64,000 nt of DNA from Inia geoffrensis (lineage: Eukaryota > Chordata > Mammalia > Artiodactyla > Iniidae). Below are positions 35,726 through 49,315 of this stretch, in pieces; positions within the stretch are counted from its first letter, which is position 1, and every line of letters begins with the position of its first letter. Under the pieces are notes generated by a model. It searched no databases. It was not told where the DNA came from and saw nothing but the letters and a program-made list of their open reading frames with translations. The DNA lies in the NCBI GenBank assembly GCA_036417435.1, contig CM070910.1, positions 15,813,501-15,877,500 on the forward strand, read 5' to 3'. A program made the translations under genes and the position numbers.

Positions 35726-36351
35726 CATGTGTCTATGTAAGAAGACGACAGACACAAATACATTCTTGGGGAAAATGAGAACTGAAATCCTCAGAAAATC
35801 CAATTGTGTTCAAGTTTCCAATCTGTCCTGCATCTGAACCAGAAATACTTGTGGCAGACATGACTGAACTCCACTTTCCTTTCAACTTTCTGCCCACCCC
35901 TCAGAGAAGAGGACTAAGGGCTTCATGAAGCGCTCGGAGGTGAGACCTGCGGGGAAGGAAAGCAGCAGGAATGCTATTCTCTTTCCTTGCAGCTCACTGG
36001 AACCTACATTACCACATGCTTGAAAAGTGCCACCAGGATAAAAGACCACTCTTAATCAATAAATCAAAGCTAAGAAATAATTGAAAGCCAGTGAAATTCA
36101 GTTCTAATATAAAGACCAAAGGGACAATTTGCTAACGTGACATAGATGAGAAGTGACAGCATCAAACTCAGAGAAAGGAGCACAGACAGAGGATGAAGCA
36201 AAATGTTTTGATGTTAACAAAGTCACTTCCACACAGTGTGATTGGGAATCCTAAGCCATGGTGGACAAAGTAACGAGGGGTAACATTATTATCTTTTGTT
36301 AAGTAGCAAAGCATTCAAGAAAACTTTCCTTTCTCTTAATTGTGCTCAAGA

Positions 36352-36742
36352 TTTATAACCCAGGGCTTCCCAGTGGTTAAGAATCCTCCTGCCAATGCAG
36401 GGGACCCGGGTTCGAGCCCTGGTCTGAGAAGATCCCACATGCCCCACAAGATCCCACATGCTCTACAACTACAACATGTAGTTGTAGAGCAACTACACCT
36501 GTGCACCACAGCTACTGAGCCTGTGCTCTAGAGCCCATGTGCCACAACTACTGAAGTCCGTGCGCCTAGAGCCCACGCTCTGCAGCAAGAGAAGCCACCG
36601 CAACGAGAAGCCCACGCACCACAACGAAGAGTAGCCCCCGCTCGCCGCAACTAGAGAAAGTCCACACGCAGCAATGAAGACCCAACACAGACAAACATAA
36701 ATAAATAAAATAAAATAATTTTTTAAAAAGTTTTATAACCCA
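36352..36742 (+). mobile_element. CHR SINE, long form, with internal hairpin and 11-bp TSD
   Basis: The head is GGCTTCCCAGTGGTTAAGAATCC, where 9-10 bases of the usual CTGGTGGCGCAGTGG are deleted. The body runs through CAACGAAGAGTAGCCCCCGCTCGCCGC with an A/T-rich tail. Target-site duplications TTTATAACCCA lie at 36352-36362 and 36732-36742. The inner part carries a duplicated AGATCCCACATG and a 13-bp perfect hairpin absent from sister copies. Confidence 0.92.
36460..36490. repeat. 13-bp perfect hairpin inside a SINE
   Basis: GCTCTACAACTAC (36460-36472), loop AACAT, then the exact reverse complement GTAGTTGTAGAGC (36478-36490). Other long-form CHR copies in the window have no such palindrome. 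Confidence 0.95.
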
Positions 36743-36789
36743 AAGATTGTGTGTGTATGTGTGTGTACTGTGCTCATTGCTTGCAGAGG

Positions 36790-37600
36790 AGATCTAAAGA
36801 CGAAGAAAACACGGCCCCAGTGCTCAGGGAGCTTATACTTTAGAGAGAGAAATAGACACACATAAATAAGTGAAACATGAGTGCCTGCAGGGAAGTAGAG
36901 GCAAGGGATTATGGGAGCGCTGAATGAAGATGACTTAAGGAAGCCTCCCCAGAAGAGGTGGCAAACAAATGGGGCATTGCAGGATACACAAGATGTTGAT
37001 AGGCAGGACCAAGGGGGAAAGAGAATGGACAGTAGAGCAATTCAGATAGAAGAGCTTGAGCAATGAAACAGAGGTTGGCAAATGCAGGATTTGTTTAGAG
37101 AACAGAAATAATCTAGACCGTAACTGGAGTGAAGGGTTGGAAGTGGTCAGGAGTAGAGGGTTGTCCTTGATGGGAGAAGAGATGAAGAGGGTACGCTGGG
37201 ACTAGAACTGGAAGGGTTGTTAATGCCATGACACTACTTGAAAGCAATGGAAACCACATTACCAAGCTCAAATCCCAGCTCTGCCAATGCTTACTAGCTG
37301 TGTGAACTTGAGCAAGTTACTTAAACTCCCTGTATCTCAATTTCTTCATTGGAAAAAGGGGATGATAATAGTACCTACTTCATAGGTTATGAGAATAAAG
37401 GACTTCATGTATGTAAAGCACCAGGACAGTGCCTGGAGGAGCGTTCCTCCATCATCATCATAATCATCACTGTCATCATTGTTATCATTTGTTTAGGGAG
37501 ATAACTATGGCAGCTCTGTGAATGGAAAGGAGGGGCAGGTCTGTGGAATGTTGCAAGGGTAGAATGGAAAGGACTAATAATCAGTCAGATGTGAAACTAT
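36790..37600 (-). mobile_element. L2 LINE 3' region, antisense, split by MIR
   Basis: GCTCAGGGAGCTTATACTTTAGAGAGAG, GGAAGCCTCCCCAGAAGAGGTGG, and text continuing after the MIR (GGAAAGGAGGGGCAGGTCTGTGG...GTCAGATGTG) fit the reverse complement of the L2 3' end. A MIR interrupts it at 37225-37440. Confidence 0.5.
37225..37440 (+). repeat. MIR SINE, sense
   Basis: CAAATCCCAGCTCTGCCAATGCTTACTAGCTGTGTGAACTTGAGCAAGTTACTTAAACTCCCTGTATCTCAATTTCTTCATTGG...GATAATAGTACCTACTTCATAGG is a near-complete MIR. A (CATCAT)-rich tract follows at 37450-37490. Confidence 0.92.
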
Positions 37601-38029
37601 GAAATTATGAGTGCAAATATGTGACTAAGTTTACACTTCCAGGTGAACTAAGAGGTTGGGGATGGTGCTGCTCACGATAAACAAAGCTAAGCTGAAGAAA
37701 CAAACTAAACCCTCCAAATCCCAGGCTTAATACAGTAATGAATTATTTCTCACTTAGGAGACGTACCCTCCATTGGATGGGGGGAGGTTTTGCTCCACTC
37801 GGTCTCCCAGGGATCTGATGGAAACCCCACCAACTGGAACAATAGCTTCCTTGGCCACTGGGACAGGGGATAAGATTGTAGACGCCCACAGACCAGAGCT
37901 AGTGTACGGCCCCTCCTGACTGTGGGTGGGCAGGTCTTTCAGGTGGAATTGCATGGATATTCAGTGAACAGTAAATGCCTCTGCTGCAGAATGAATGGCT
38001 TTGAACAGGGAAATAATAAATTTGGCTTT

Positions 38030-38436
38030 GGATGTTGCATTAGCTTATATGAGTTTCTAGGGCTGCCATACCAAAGATTGGATGGCTTACACAATAGGGA
38101 TTCATTTTCTCACAGTTATGGAGGGTAGAACTCCAAGATTAAGGTGTCAGTAGGTTTGATTTCTCCTGAGGCCTTTCTCCTTGGCTTACAGATGGCTGCC
38201 TTCTCACTGGTCCTCACATGGTCTTTCCTCTGTGCCCATCCCTGGTGTCTCTTTGTGTACCCAAGTTTCCTCTTCCTACAAGGACACCAGTCAGGTTGGA
38301 TAAAAGCTAAGCCTAGTGGCCTCATTTTAACTTAATCACCTCTTTAAAGTCTATCTCTAGATTATCACATCTTGAACTACTGAGGATTAGGGCTTCAACA
38401 TTTGAATTCATGGGGACACAATTCAGCCCATAACAG
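38030..38436 (-). mobile_element. MLT1-type (ERVL-MaLR) LTR, antisense
   Basis: GAGTTTCTAGGGCTGCCATACCAAAGATTGGATGGCTTACACAATAGG...CTACAAGGACACCAGTCAGGTTGGATAAAAG...GAGGATTAGGGCTTCAACATTTGAATTCATGGGGACACAATTCAGCCCATAAC matches the same LTR family as the copy at 30.4 kb. Confidence 0.9.
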
Positions 38437-38439
38437 ATG

Positions 38440-40030
38440 TGTTGAGTTTGTCCCAACTGAAGGAATCATCTAAGGTGTGTCTTAAGAATAAATGACTTTT
38501 GTTAGTTGTTGGAAAGTTTTACCCTGAGTCAAATGAGTCCATTCAGCTTGAGAAGCAGCAACCCTCACTGTTATTTCTGTTCAGTTCAGAATCAACAAGT
38601 TAAATATCCTAAACATGAAACAAAAGGAAAAATGCCTCTTGCATAAAGAAAGAAAAAATCTGACCTCTGGAATATGCAAATATTAACAAAGAATGGAACC
38701 CATTCACAGCTGTGAAGTAAGTAATAGGTTTAACCTGGCATTCATTAAAGAAATGGCGGCCACAGTGACGATCTTAATTAAAATAAAATTAATCTCCATG
38801 TCATACAGTAAACACTGACAGAAGGCAACACGTCCATGGTTATTTCCTTACCGCTTTCATTAACCGTGATTAGAATCTCTTATCATTTGCCATGTTTCAG
38901 TCTACATGCTGCCAACATTTAAAAGAACAGTTTAAAATTCAATACTACAAAGTAAGCAAAAAACAGACAGATGATTGAATTTTTCTCTCTTCATACCCAT
39001 GTTTCATCATCACAGAAAAATAACCAGTAACTAGAATTAAAAGAAAAGGTGCCTTACAAACTTTCAGTGAAACCCCAGTCGAGTCAAATATGTTCTCACC
39101 ATACTATTTTATGAAAACCAAACAAATACACCGGATATGTTGCGCGCTGCAGTTCTAAAATACAATATAAGGCCCAGGAGGTTCCTTCATAGATTTTTTT
39201 CCATTCTTGGCTCTTCAGGATGTTGTAAAATCTTCTCTAACAGCCTCCATCTCCGTCCCATACAATTCAGCACTTGGTTCTCTGACCTTGTACTAATGGT
39301 CCATGCATGTAAGTTGCCTCCTACCTTTTGAAGGGGATATATCTTACATGCTTTAAGTCTGTCACAATGCCTCTCACGAGACTGAACACAGCTGGCCCAT
39401 GGGAAATCTTTATTACTACAACTTTAGGGGATAGTTTATATGTTATAAAGTACAGGGCTATTCTAGGTCAGCAGTTTTCAAACTTTCAAACAATGCTTTC
39501 CAATAGGCACTCAATTAAATTTTCCCTCTTCTCCCAGGGAGTCTGACAAAAATCATCTTTTTTTTTCTCCCTAACCAGCAAGTGAGACAGGAAACCAAGG
39601 CTGGGTTATGAGTCAGGAAGGCCCTGCTGGAAAGTGACTGTCTTCTTGACATGCACCTTCCTGTGGTATTTGTTTGAAGATTCTGTGTTGTAGGTCCAAA
39701 GTCACCCCCAGACCTCCAACCACTGAATACATAAATGCAGCCACAGCTGCAGCATGTCATAAACACTTGCTTGTGGGAGGTTAAGAACAGTACTGAGTGT
39801 CTAAGAGCCCAGTTCCCGGAAGATTACAGGTGGGTAAACCATGGCAGGGAAGAGGAGCCACTTGTTGATGGACTTGGAGTCCAAAATGGGAAGAGCAATT
39901 TTGTTAATTGATAGAAAAGCCTCAGGTCCCAACTAGACAACTTCTTTATTCTGTAGGTTGAGAATCACCAGACCATTGACTTCTCATGTCATCCCCTAAT
40001 CCCTGGGCAGTCAGTGAAGTCTTCTCCGAG
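38440..40030. other. Intergenic, nothing recognised
   Basis: AT-rich DNA, no gene or confident repeat. Confidence 0.45.
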
Positions 40031-40039
40031 GATTGGCGG

Positions 40040-40470
40040 AAGAGAAGACCAGAGGCAGAGAATCAAGTTAGGAGACCTCTTGTGGCTGCAACCCAGGCAA
40101 GAGGAGATGAAGGCCTGAACTAAGCCACCCCAGTGAACAGGAGAGAGAGGACAGACTGGAAGATTAGAAGGAGGTAGAGTTGACAGGATTTCACAGCTGG
40201 TGGACCGTGAGGAGGGAAGGGAAGATGAGAGGTGACTCCCGCCCAGTTTTCTGACCTTGTGGGTTACATTTGTAAGACTGAGAAGGCAAGAGGGGAAGAT
40301 TTCTGTGTTGATTTCTGTCTTGGGTAGGTTATATTGGAAATTCTTATTGGAAGAATTCTTAAAGGGAGTAAAATAAAAAAATGGACCCTCATCCCAGAAG
40401 AGAGGCTGAGATGGAAGTATAGAGTTGGGAATCATACAGATATCCAGAGTGTAGATAGGATCTCTTGGGG
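40040..40470 (-). mobile_element. L2 LINE, antisense
   Basis: AGATTAGAAGGAGGTAGAGTTGACAGGATTTCACAGCTGG...GAGGTGACTCCCGCCCAGTTTTCTGACCTTG matches the reverse complement of the L2 segment encoding the end of the RT region (ggtagaatcgacaggacttggtgac...gatgactcccaggtttctg). Confidence 0.6.
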
Positions 40471-40474
40471 AGAA

Positions 40475-42335
40475 TACATGCCTTGCAAAGCGCTACTGGA
40501 TGGCATTCAAAAGTGAGGCCTGATGCTAAATCTTCATACCACTGAAACTTTGCATTCTCTTTCCTAGCTTTGAACAGTTATATTGAGAAGACCATCCTCT
40601 ACTAAGATCTCTACTAGGAAAAATCCCAAACCAAGGCTGAGGCCAATGTCTAAATATTTTCATTCTCTATCACTATATTGACCCCAAAAATAACTGGGTG
40701 TGGGGTCACTGCTTCATCAACTCTTATTTACCATGTTGGGTCCCCTCCACCTCACTTATCTCTTATTTCAGCCTGCACAGGGGCACCAGCTCTGGGACAG
40801 CTTAGTTTGTTTCACCTACACCTCAAGGCTCTCACCACCCAAGCCAGAACCTCTTTGTTGACACTACAGAGTGGGATGCCTCAGGAACCCATGGTGCCTG
40901 CACATCTCCAATCTGGAAGATGGGAGAGTTAACAACTTACAGGGCAAACCTACGATCTACAGGGAACAGAAGTTAATGGACAGTCCTTTCCCCTTTCTTT
41001 CCTGATGGACCGTTCTGAGATGCATTTCATATGGCTCCTCAGGTGGTCCCACATGATCAAGGAGTCAATGACCACTGATGCCAGCAACTCAATAATACAA
41101 CCTTCCTCCTTTCCCTGGGATCACACTCCCCAATAAGATCTTCATACATAAATAAGACTTTTATTCAGCCTCTTCTTTCTGCAAAACCCAAGCTAAGACA
41201 CAATGGAAATGAGCAAGTAAAGAAATAAAACAATCAACCTGATCTTAAATATTCACCTAAGCGGGAAAAACAAAGAAAATGACATACTTTGGGGAGTATG
41301 TAGTGCCAACTCATTCTGACAGATTTTATAACCTAGGTCAAATTCCTTCTAGCAGAGTCAACAACATAGTTTGTTTTCGGTTTTATATTCTAACACTCAT
41401 GATTTCAGAACGTATTTATCAGGAAACCAATTCCATACACACTGCCTAATGACCCGCTTTATGGAATGTTAAGGTATCTCCAGTCATTTTCAGGAGTTTG
41501 TGCATCTAATATTCCAATCACTGTTCACTGATACAGTGAATAGACTCCCCTTTTCCTTCACTTTGTCTTGTTCCCAATAATCATCTAAGCTTTATTTTTC
41601 TTTCTCTGTCAATTTCTTCTTTCCTCTCACTGGTCATACTAAGAGTCAGCAGCTGCCACAGAGTCTCTGGAAATAGGATCCAGGTAATCACATATTCTGG
41701 GGGCCCACCTGTGAGGCTCCAGCCACTGGCCCTTTGGGAAAGAAGCAGGTAAGGTAGGAACCCAGAAACAGGGGGACTGACAACCAACCAGCCCTGGGCT
41801 GGGCCCTGACCTGTCTGAGGATGCACAGAGAGGACTTCTGGACAGGGGGAGACATGTCAGGACCCCTTGGTGACAGAAAGGTCACGGTCCTTCATTTGAC
41901 AGAGACTTCTGTGTACCCACCACGTTGCTTAGACAAAAATGGCCAACATCTCCCTGTCCTGGCTAATGAGTGGAGGCTGTTTCTTTACCAATCACAGCTC
42001 TAGCCTCCTCTGTTCTTTCTACCTTCTAGATAAGAATTATTAAGATACCCAACCATAGAATTTCCCCATTTCCTGACAGCATCCAATGTGATGCAAAACT
42101 ATCCTCCCTCAAACTCTCCCTGATTTGGGCTGAACACAAGCCCAAATCCTGTCATTCCATTCTCACACCCTCTTAATGACATGCCCTTGATTCTCCATGG
42201 TGTGCGTCCTTCCCCACTGCAATGAGTAAAAAACCTAATCCTCTCAACTACAGATGAGTTTCTGATGGTCTTTGGCTAAAAAGGGACGCGTTTGTCTACT
42301 TGCCTTCCTGTGTCATTGAGAAGTAGCATAAATTT
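40475..42335. other. Intergenic; possible old LTR at 41560-42330
   Basis: No gene. The block 41920-42290 (GGCTAATGAGTGGAGGCTGTTTCTTTACCAATCACAGC...AAGAATTATTAAGATACCCAACCATAG...CAGATGAGTTTCTGATGGTCTTTGGCT) has the flavour of an old ERVL LTR, but I cannot name a family or find edges. Confidence 0.3.
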
Positions 42336-42349
42336 ATTTTTTTTATTAT

Positions 42350-42704
42350 TTTTTAAAATATGAATTACTTTATTTATTTTTGGCTGCGTTGGGTCTTCGT
42401 TGCTATGCACAGGCTTTCTCTAGTTGCGGCGAGCAGGGGCTACTCCTCGTTGCGGTGCACGGACTTCTCATTGTGGTGGCTTCTCTTGTTGCGGAGCACG
42501 GGCTCTAGGCACACAGGCTTCAGTAGTTACAGCACATGGGTTCAGTAGTCGTGGCTCACGAGCTCTAGAGCGCAGGTTCAATAGTTGTGGCGCACGGGCT
42601 TAGTTGCTCTACAGCAGGTGGGATCTTCCCAGGCCAGGGCTCGAACCCATGTCCCCTGCGCTGGCAGACAGATTCTTAACCACTGCGCCATCAGGAAAGC
42701 CCCA
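42350..42704 (-). mobile_element. CHR SINE, long form, antisense
   Basis: TTTTTGGCTGCGTTGGGTCTTCGTTGCTATGC...TAGTTGCGGCGAGCAGGGGC...CCAGGGCTCGAACCCATGTCCCCTGC...CACTGCGCCATCAGGAAAGCCCC is the reverse complement of the long form. No clean TSD was seen. Confidence 0.9.
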
Positions 42705-43120
42705 AGAATTAACATCAATTTAGAAAACAAGATGAAACATACTTCAGAATTCACAATTCATAAGTCAATTAATCCTTCTTTAAAGACTGAGACGTCTATG
42801 TAACTATATTATAAACCAGTGTCAAAGGGTGTGAGTGAAAAGGCAAGGGCTTTTACCTATGAACACACATTTTAATGAGCACCTATTTAAGCAGGCCTTA
42901 CCTCTGGCTTCTACATTATTTAATGTTTAACATAAGATGACGGGCAAGGGGGCTGATGAAGAGTGTTCACACTTGGACGTCAGGCCCAAGGAGGGGCACG
43001 CAGACGGCCTGACCCAACAGCTGGAAGGAAAATGTAGGTCCCCACTGTTCCAGGCATTAACACAGCAGGAGCAGATGGACCAGTGGATTCTCACGAGGAG
43101 AGACAGATAACCAAGAAGCA

Positions 43121-43509
43121 AACAAATAAACAGAGACTTCCCTGGTGGTGCAGTAGTTAAGAATCTGCCCGCCAATGCAGGGGACACGGTTTCGAGCCCT
43201 GGTCCGGGAAGATCCCACATGCCGCAGAGCAGCTAAGCCCATGTGCCACAGCTAAGCCCGGGTTCCACGACTACTGAGCCTTTGCTCTAGAGCCTGCGAG
43301 CCACAACTACTGAGCCCATGTGCCGCAACTACTGAAGCCCACACACCTAGAGCCCGTGCTCCACAAAGAGAGAAGCCACCGCAACGAGAAGCCCGTGCAC
43401 TGCAACGAAGAGTAGCCCCTGCTTGCCGCAACTAGAGAAAGCCCGCATGCAGCAACGAAGACCTAATGCAGCCAAAAAAACCCAAACCCAAACAAAAACA
43501 AATAAACAG
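43121..43509 (+). mobile_element. CHR SINE, long form, 13-bp TSD
   Basis: The head AGACTTCCCTGGTGGTGCAGTAGTTAAGAATC, the CACAACTACTGAG body, CAACGAAGAGTAGCCCCTGCTTGCCGC and an (A)n-rich tail. Target-site duplications AACAAATAAACAG lie at 43121-43133 and 43497-43509. Confidence 0.93.
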
Positions 43510-43704
43510 GATAATTTCAGGTAATGAAAGGGAAATTAGATTAAGGAATAGTGAGAGAGAGGCTCCCTTCCATGGGGTAGGCTCATAAAAGGTCAGAAGT
43601 AGATAGCTGTAGTGTTATCAAAAAATGATGAACTGAATCTTTCCCCTATGATGCATAGATACTGGCTCGATGCCACCAAATGTCTGGGAATTTCTATGAA
43701 GAAT

Positions 43705-43931
43705 CAGCAATGCTTTTTTTTTTTTTTTTTTTGCAGTACACGGGCCTCTCACTGTTGTGGCCTCTCCCGTTGCGGAGCACAGGCTCCAGACGCGCAGGCT
43801 CAGCGGCCGTGGCTCACGGGCCCAGCCGCTCCACGACATGTGGGATCTTCCCGGACCAGGGCACGAACCCACGTCCCCTGCATCGGCAGGCAGACTCTCA
43901 ACCACTGCGCCACCAGGGAAGCCCAGCAATG
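43705..43931 (-). mobile_element. CHR SINE, short form, antisense, TSD
   Basis: Poly(T), GCAGTACACGGGCCTCTCACTGTTGTGGCC...CTCAGCGGCCGTGGCTCACGGGCC...CCACCAGGGAAGCCC. Target-site duplications start CAGCAATG at 43705 and 43924. Open frames on both strands here are SINE-derived. Confidence 0.92.
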
Positions 43932-44591
43932 TTTTTTAAAGCTGTGGCTTGTCACATGGCTAGTTTGAGCTGGCTACCCACTTGGGAGCTCAGCTGGTGC
44001 CATCAGCCAGGGACCCCGGCTGGTTGACCATAGTCCTAATACACGTGTTGTCCACCACTCCTCAAAATGAGTATAAGATGATAGCATGCTGAACCGCCAT
44101 GAGGTACACACACATTCAGCTGCTGGATTGAATTTATTGTAGCTACAGGCCGGCTCACCGGGGACGGCGGGGGTGCGGTCGGCGGGAGGTGGGAGGGAAT
44201 AACACTTCAGTACTCAGATGATTTGATCACGATGATCTGGGGTTGTATTTTTTCCACATATTTACTGAAAATCTCTTCACTTAGTTCTTTAGAAATCCTC
44301 AGTGTGGAAAGTCAGGGTGATTGGGGTGGCAAAGCTGCCGTCCCAATATCAGGAACTATCTGTGTATGTTTAAAGTGTACGTGCTGCCAGGCAATTCCCT
44401 AAGCTTCATGTGCAAGCTCTCCATAAATGGGGTTGTTCACCTTCCAAATGAAAAGAGAGTGAAGCATGAGCTGGGGCTAGCAGGATTCAGAGTAAATCAC
44501 AACTGAGAAACTGTTGATGGGAGCAGAAGAACTCATCATTTACCATCACACAGAACTGCCTTGCAACATCCTTAACTATAATAACTTCTTT

Positions 44592-44823
44592 CTCACTCGT
44601 ACTTCTTATTTTTTTTTTTTTTAGCGGTACGCGGGCCTCTCAGTGTTGTGGCCTCTCCCGTTGCGGAGCACAGGCTCCGGAGGCGCAGGCTCAGCGGCCA
44701 TGGCTCACGGGCCCAGCCGCTCCGCGGCATGTGGGATTCTCCCGGACCGGGGCACGAACCCGTGTCCCCTGCATCGGCAGGCGGACTCTCCACCACTGCA
44801 CCACCAGGGAAGGCCCTCACTCA
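44592..44823 (-). mobile_element. CHR SINE, short form, antisense, TSD
   Basis: Poly(T), AGCGGTACGCGGGCCTCTCAGTGTTGTGGCC...CCACCAGGGAAGGCC. Target-site duplications CTCACTCG / CTCACTCA begin at 44592 and 44816, with slight divergence. Confidence 0.9.
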
Positions 44824-44829
44824 TAGTTC

Positions 44830-45690
44830 TTTTCCCACAGCAGCAGCCACTGCAGCCTGAAGCAGGTTAACGGTGCCTGGTTCCCAGCAACGTCATCATT
44901 TTCAGTAAGCAGGAGAGGGGCTTTGCAGTCACCCTAGACCAGATCATCACCCACGGTCTGCCCACCACTTCTTCCAGCCATCTACTGACAAGCCCAGGGC
45001 TGCCAATGACTCCCAACTGACCATAAAGGAATTCAAGAACCTCCACGTCTTGGCTCTGAACTTCCTCCAAACACAATTTTCTCCCAGTCCACGTCAGGCC
45101 TCCTTTAGCTCACACATCCTCCTCTTATTGAGCCCTGCACTGCCTCATTCTGTGCCCTGGTCCAAGACCAAATCCCGTCTGCCATTCTTCAAGTCCGAGT
45201 TCTCAGGCTCAGGCTCCCTTCTCCCAGGCTTTTCCTGTACTGTCGCTGCTGAGCTAGATCTCACCTTCTCTGAGCCCCATGGCCCCAGCTCTGGATTTCC
45301 ACCGTTAACTTATTGAATAAATGGGAGACTGTAAAGTCATTGCATGTGATAAGACACGTGATATTGGAGTAATGTATCTACTACTTCTTTTTCCTTCTTT
45401 CTTAGTTTGTTTTGCTTATTTATTTGTTGTTGCCTGCCTTCTAAATTGAAAGCTTCTGTCCCAAAACTCCTCCTGTAAAGTCCACTTGTTTCAAGAAATC
45501 TGTTTCTTCTTCCTCCAGTTTGCTCCCTGCATATAAAATAACGATCTTTGACTAGAACAGACAAAACTATGAGGAATGAAAAAGCCACCACTCAGGAGGA
45601 GGTGCGATTTTACCAGAGCTATGCCAGGATGCCATGAACTTTACTCATAGTTTACAAATGTGTTAAAGACCCTGGTAAGATTCATATCAG
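44830..45690. other. Intergenic, nothing recognised
   Basis: Mixed composition. Open frames here lack recognisable domains. Confidence 0.4.
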
Positions 45691-45691
45691 T

Positions 45692-45943
45692 TCTAATGGG
45701 GTCTTTTTTTTTTTATTTAATTTAATTTATTTTTTTTTATACAGCAGGTCCTTATCAGCTTTCATGTGCTTCTTGGCCATCTGTATGTCTTCTTTGGAGA
45801 AATGTCTATTTAAGACTTCTGCCCATTTTTGGATTGGCTTGTTTGTTTTTTTAATATTGAGCTGCATGAGCTGTTTATACGTTTTGGAGGACAATCCTTT
45901 GTCCATTGATTCGCTTGCAAATATTTTCTCTAATGGGGTCTTT
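45692..45943 (-). mobile_element. Short rearranged L1 with perfect 15-bp TSD
   Basis: On the minus strand, an L1 ORF2 C-terminal segment ([19 protein letters not shown], then [13 protein letters not shown]) is joined directly to the extreme 3' UTR (complement of TTATACAGCAGG) and an A tail. It is truncated at its 5' end at about 45928. Target-site duplications TCTAATGGGGTCTTT are perfect at 45692-45706 and 45929-45943. Against the L1 at 55.7 kb, about 0.7 kb (end of ORF2 and most of the 3' UTR) is missing at the junction near 45755. Confidence 0.92.
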
Positions 45944-47180
45944 CTACTGCTCAATGTCACGATCCTTTCTGAGGCCCCAGATCGCTCCCCACGCTTTAAT
46001 CTCTTTGCCAGTTGAGGTGGCCAAGACTCAGGCTGCGTCCTCTCCTGACAGAGCAGCCCCTCCCACCCTGCCCCAGGGCTGTTCTCCCCCAGTTTCCTAA
46101 GTCAATTCAACCATCCCCCTGCTATCTCCCTCCTCCTCTTTTTGCTGCCCAGGAAGCCTTTCTTTAAAAGTGTTCTCAAGGTGGGAAAACAGGCACTAGC
46201 TAAACAAACACAGCACATTTACAGAGACTCCGGAAGTTGTACGGTCGTGGTCCCTGATCTCTAGGACTTAAGCCCCACTTCTGAGCTTGAGCATAGGGGT
46301 GAAGGGAGAAGTAAGCCTTATGCCCTTCACCCTTCACCCTTCCATGAAAGCCAGCAAGTCCTTTCCTCGACTGCAGCCCGTGTTCCTGAGACAATAAAGC
46401 AGCACAGTTGCAGGCCCCCCTCTACCAAGTGGGCAAGGCTTTGTCCATTTCTACCTGAGGAAACATAATTAGAAATGAATTCCAGATTGCCAGGTGGGGA
46501 AATGCAGTTCACTATTAGAAATATTTACGCAACTGTTACATACCAGTCACAGAGAACAGTGGAATCTCCTTCTCTAGGGAGCTTTTCAAACTAGTAGAAC
46601 TCCGTCTGTCAGGAACAATTAGTTGTATCTTTCCAAAGCCCGGGAAACAAAGGAACCAGTTGCTCAAAGTCCCCGCACTGCACAGCAGCCACCGTCTATG
46701 CTGACGGTTTTCTCTTATTTATTTGAATATTCGTTCCCTCTAGCCCAAGGAAGTGTCCTCTTCAACCACTAATTTGTCAGAACATGTGTCAAAGCAGTTG
46801 GGACTATTCCAAAGAAACACCTTTAAGAAACCAAGAGTCACAAAGCGATCAGTTCGCTCTGGCAGAGGGGCCAGTGGGTGGGCTGTCAGTTACTGGGGAA
46901 ACCGTTCTTTACCTGGAAGGCTTCCAGGGGAACCAGGAAACCAGGCAGAACAGCACAAAAGGGGGGCAGCCTCCACCCCTGAGAATGGGAGGCTCACCTC
47001 ACCCGTGAAATGTAGATTAGGGGCTATACTTCACGCCAGGTTGAAAGGAGAGAGGGGTTCTGTATGGTGAGAGTCAGTCTTCTCCCCTGTGAGCAAACAT
47101 TTGGACGTTGTTTTAGAAAAATTCGTCGTAGGAACGATACACTTTAAAAGGAGAGAGAGCTTCAATAGCATAATACCTAA
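45944..47180. other. Intergenic, nothing recognised
   Basis: No gene or confident repeat. A 105-codon frame (46753-47070) has no recognisable feature. Confidence 0.4.
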
Positions 47181-47184
47181 GAGC

Positions 47185-47405
47185 AAGGAGGCTTTGGGCT
47201 CCAATAGCCTTGGCCTGAATTCCAGCTCCAACTCTACTGTGCACCTTATCCCAGTGATTTAACCTCGGTAAGTTTCATTATCCAAGAATAAAACAGTACC
47301 CAGCTCACAGCACTGTTACGGGCCTTAGTGACAGGAATGCATATACAGTGCTTAGCACAGCTGCCTGCACATAGTCAGGGGTAAATAAATGTTGGCTATT
47401 ATTAT
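47185..47405 (+). repeat. MIR SINE, sense
   Basis: AAGGAGGCTTTGGGCTCCAATAGCC...GAATTCCAGCTCCAACTCTACTG...AGTGATTTAACCTCGGTAAGTTTCATTATCC...ACAGTGCTTAGCACAGCTGCCTGCACATAG...GTAAATAAATGTTGGCTATTATT is a decayed but complete MIR. Confidence 0.8.
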
Positions 47406-47955
47406 TACCGTGATTGGTATGATTATGATTTTGTCATGTATGTGACGCTCAAGTAAATGTGGACTACTGGGATTAGTATGACTGTTACGATTATTACTGT
47501 GTCATATATATGATGCTCCCAGGAAGTTCCGCCTTGTGGAGGGTGGGGAGAAAAGAAGGATTTGTCCCTGGACTAAACTGGGAAGTGGTAGTGAACTAAG
47601 AAAAATCGAAGTGGCCACATGCGCTCACGTACGGGTCACCGGTGTCTCAGTCCATACATTCCATAGACTTCTCAGGATTCGTGTTGTTGTCATGTGGCCA
47701 TAGGAAGGCCTGGACAATAGCCCCAAACCATACAAGGGCTTTCTAAGCCTTTTCCTCTCAAGGCACTAATTCTCGAGTTTTAAAACAATAACACAGTCCT
47801 AATGGAGCACAGCATTGAAAGACGTGCATTAAACTAGACTTCAAAGTCTCAATAAACAACCCAGCTTTGCCCTACCCCTTTGAGATGCTAGCAAGCCTCG
47901 GATGAAGTAGCTATCTCTCTCTCCAGGGTAAGCACCAAACCCAGCTCTGTCTTAA
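47406..47955. other. Intergenic, nothing recognised
   Basis: No gene. GATTATTAC/ATTAGTATGA motifs recur after the MIR 3' end (47400-47510) but form no clean tandem repeat. Confidence 0.4.
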
Positions 47956-47959
47956 TAGA

Positions 47960-49315
<1,356 letters not shown>

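Noticed and set aside
36460..36490. Hairpin as a miRNA or regulatory RNA
   Set aside because: The 13-bp stem is too short for a miRNA precursor and lies in a SINE; a replication artefact is simpler.
43711..44027. Recurring open frames with similar peptides in several places (e.g. 7610, 43711, 44609, 49916, 53269, 59257)
   Set aside because: All are translations of CHR SINE copies in various frames, not a protein family.
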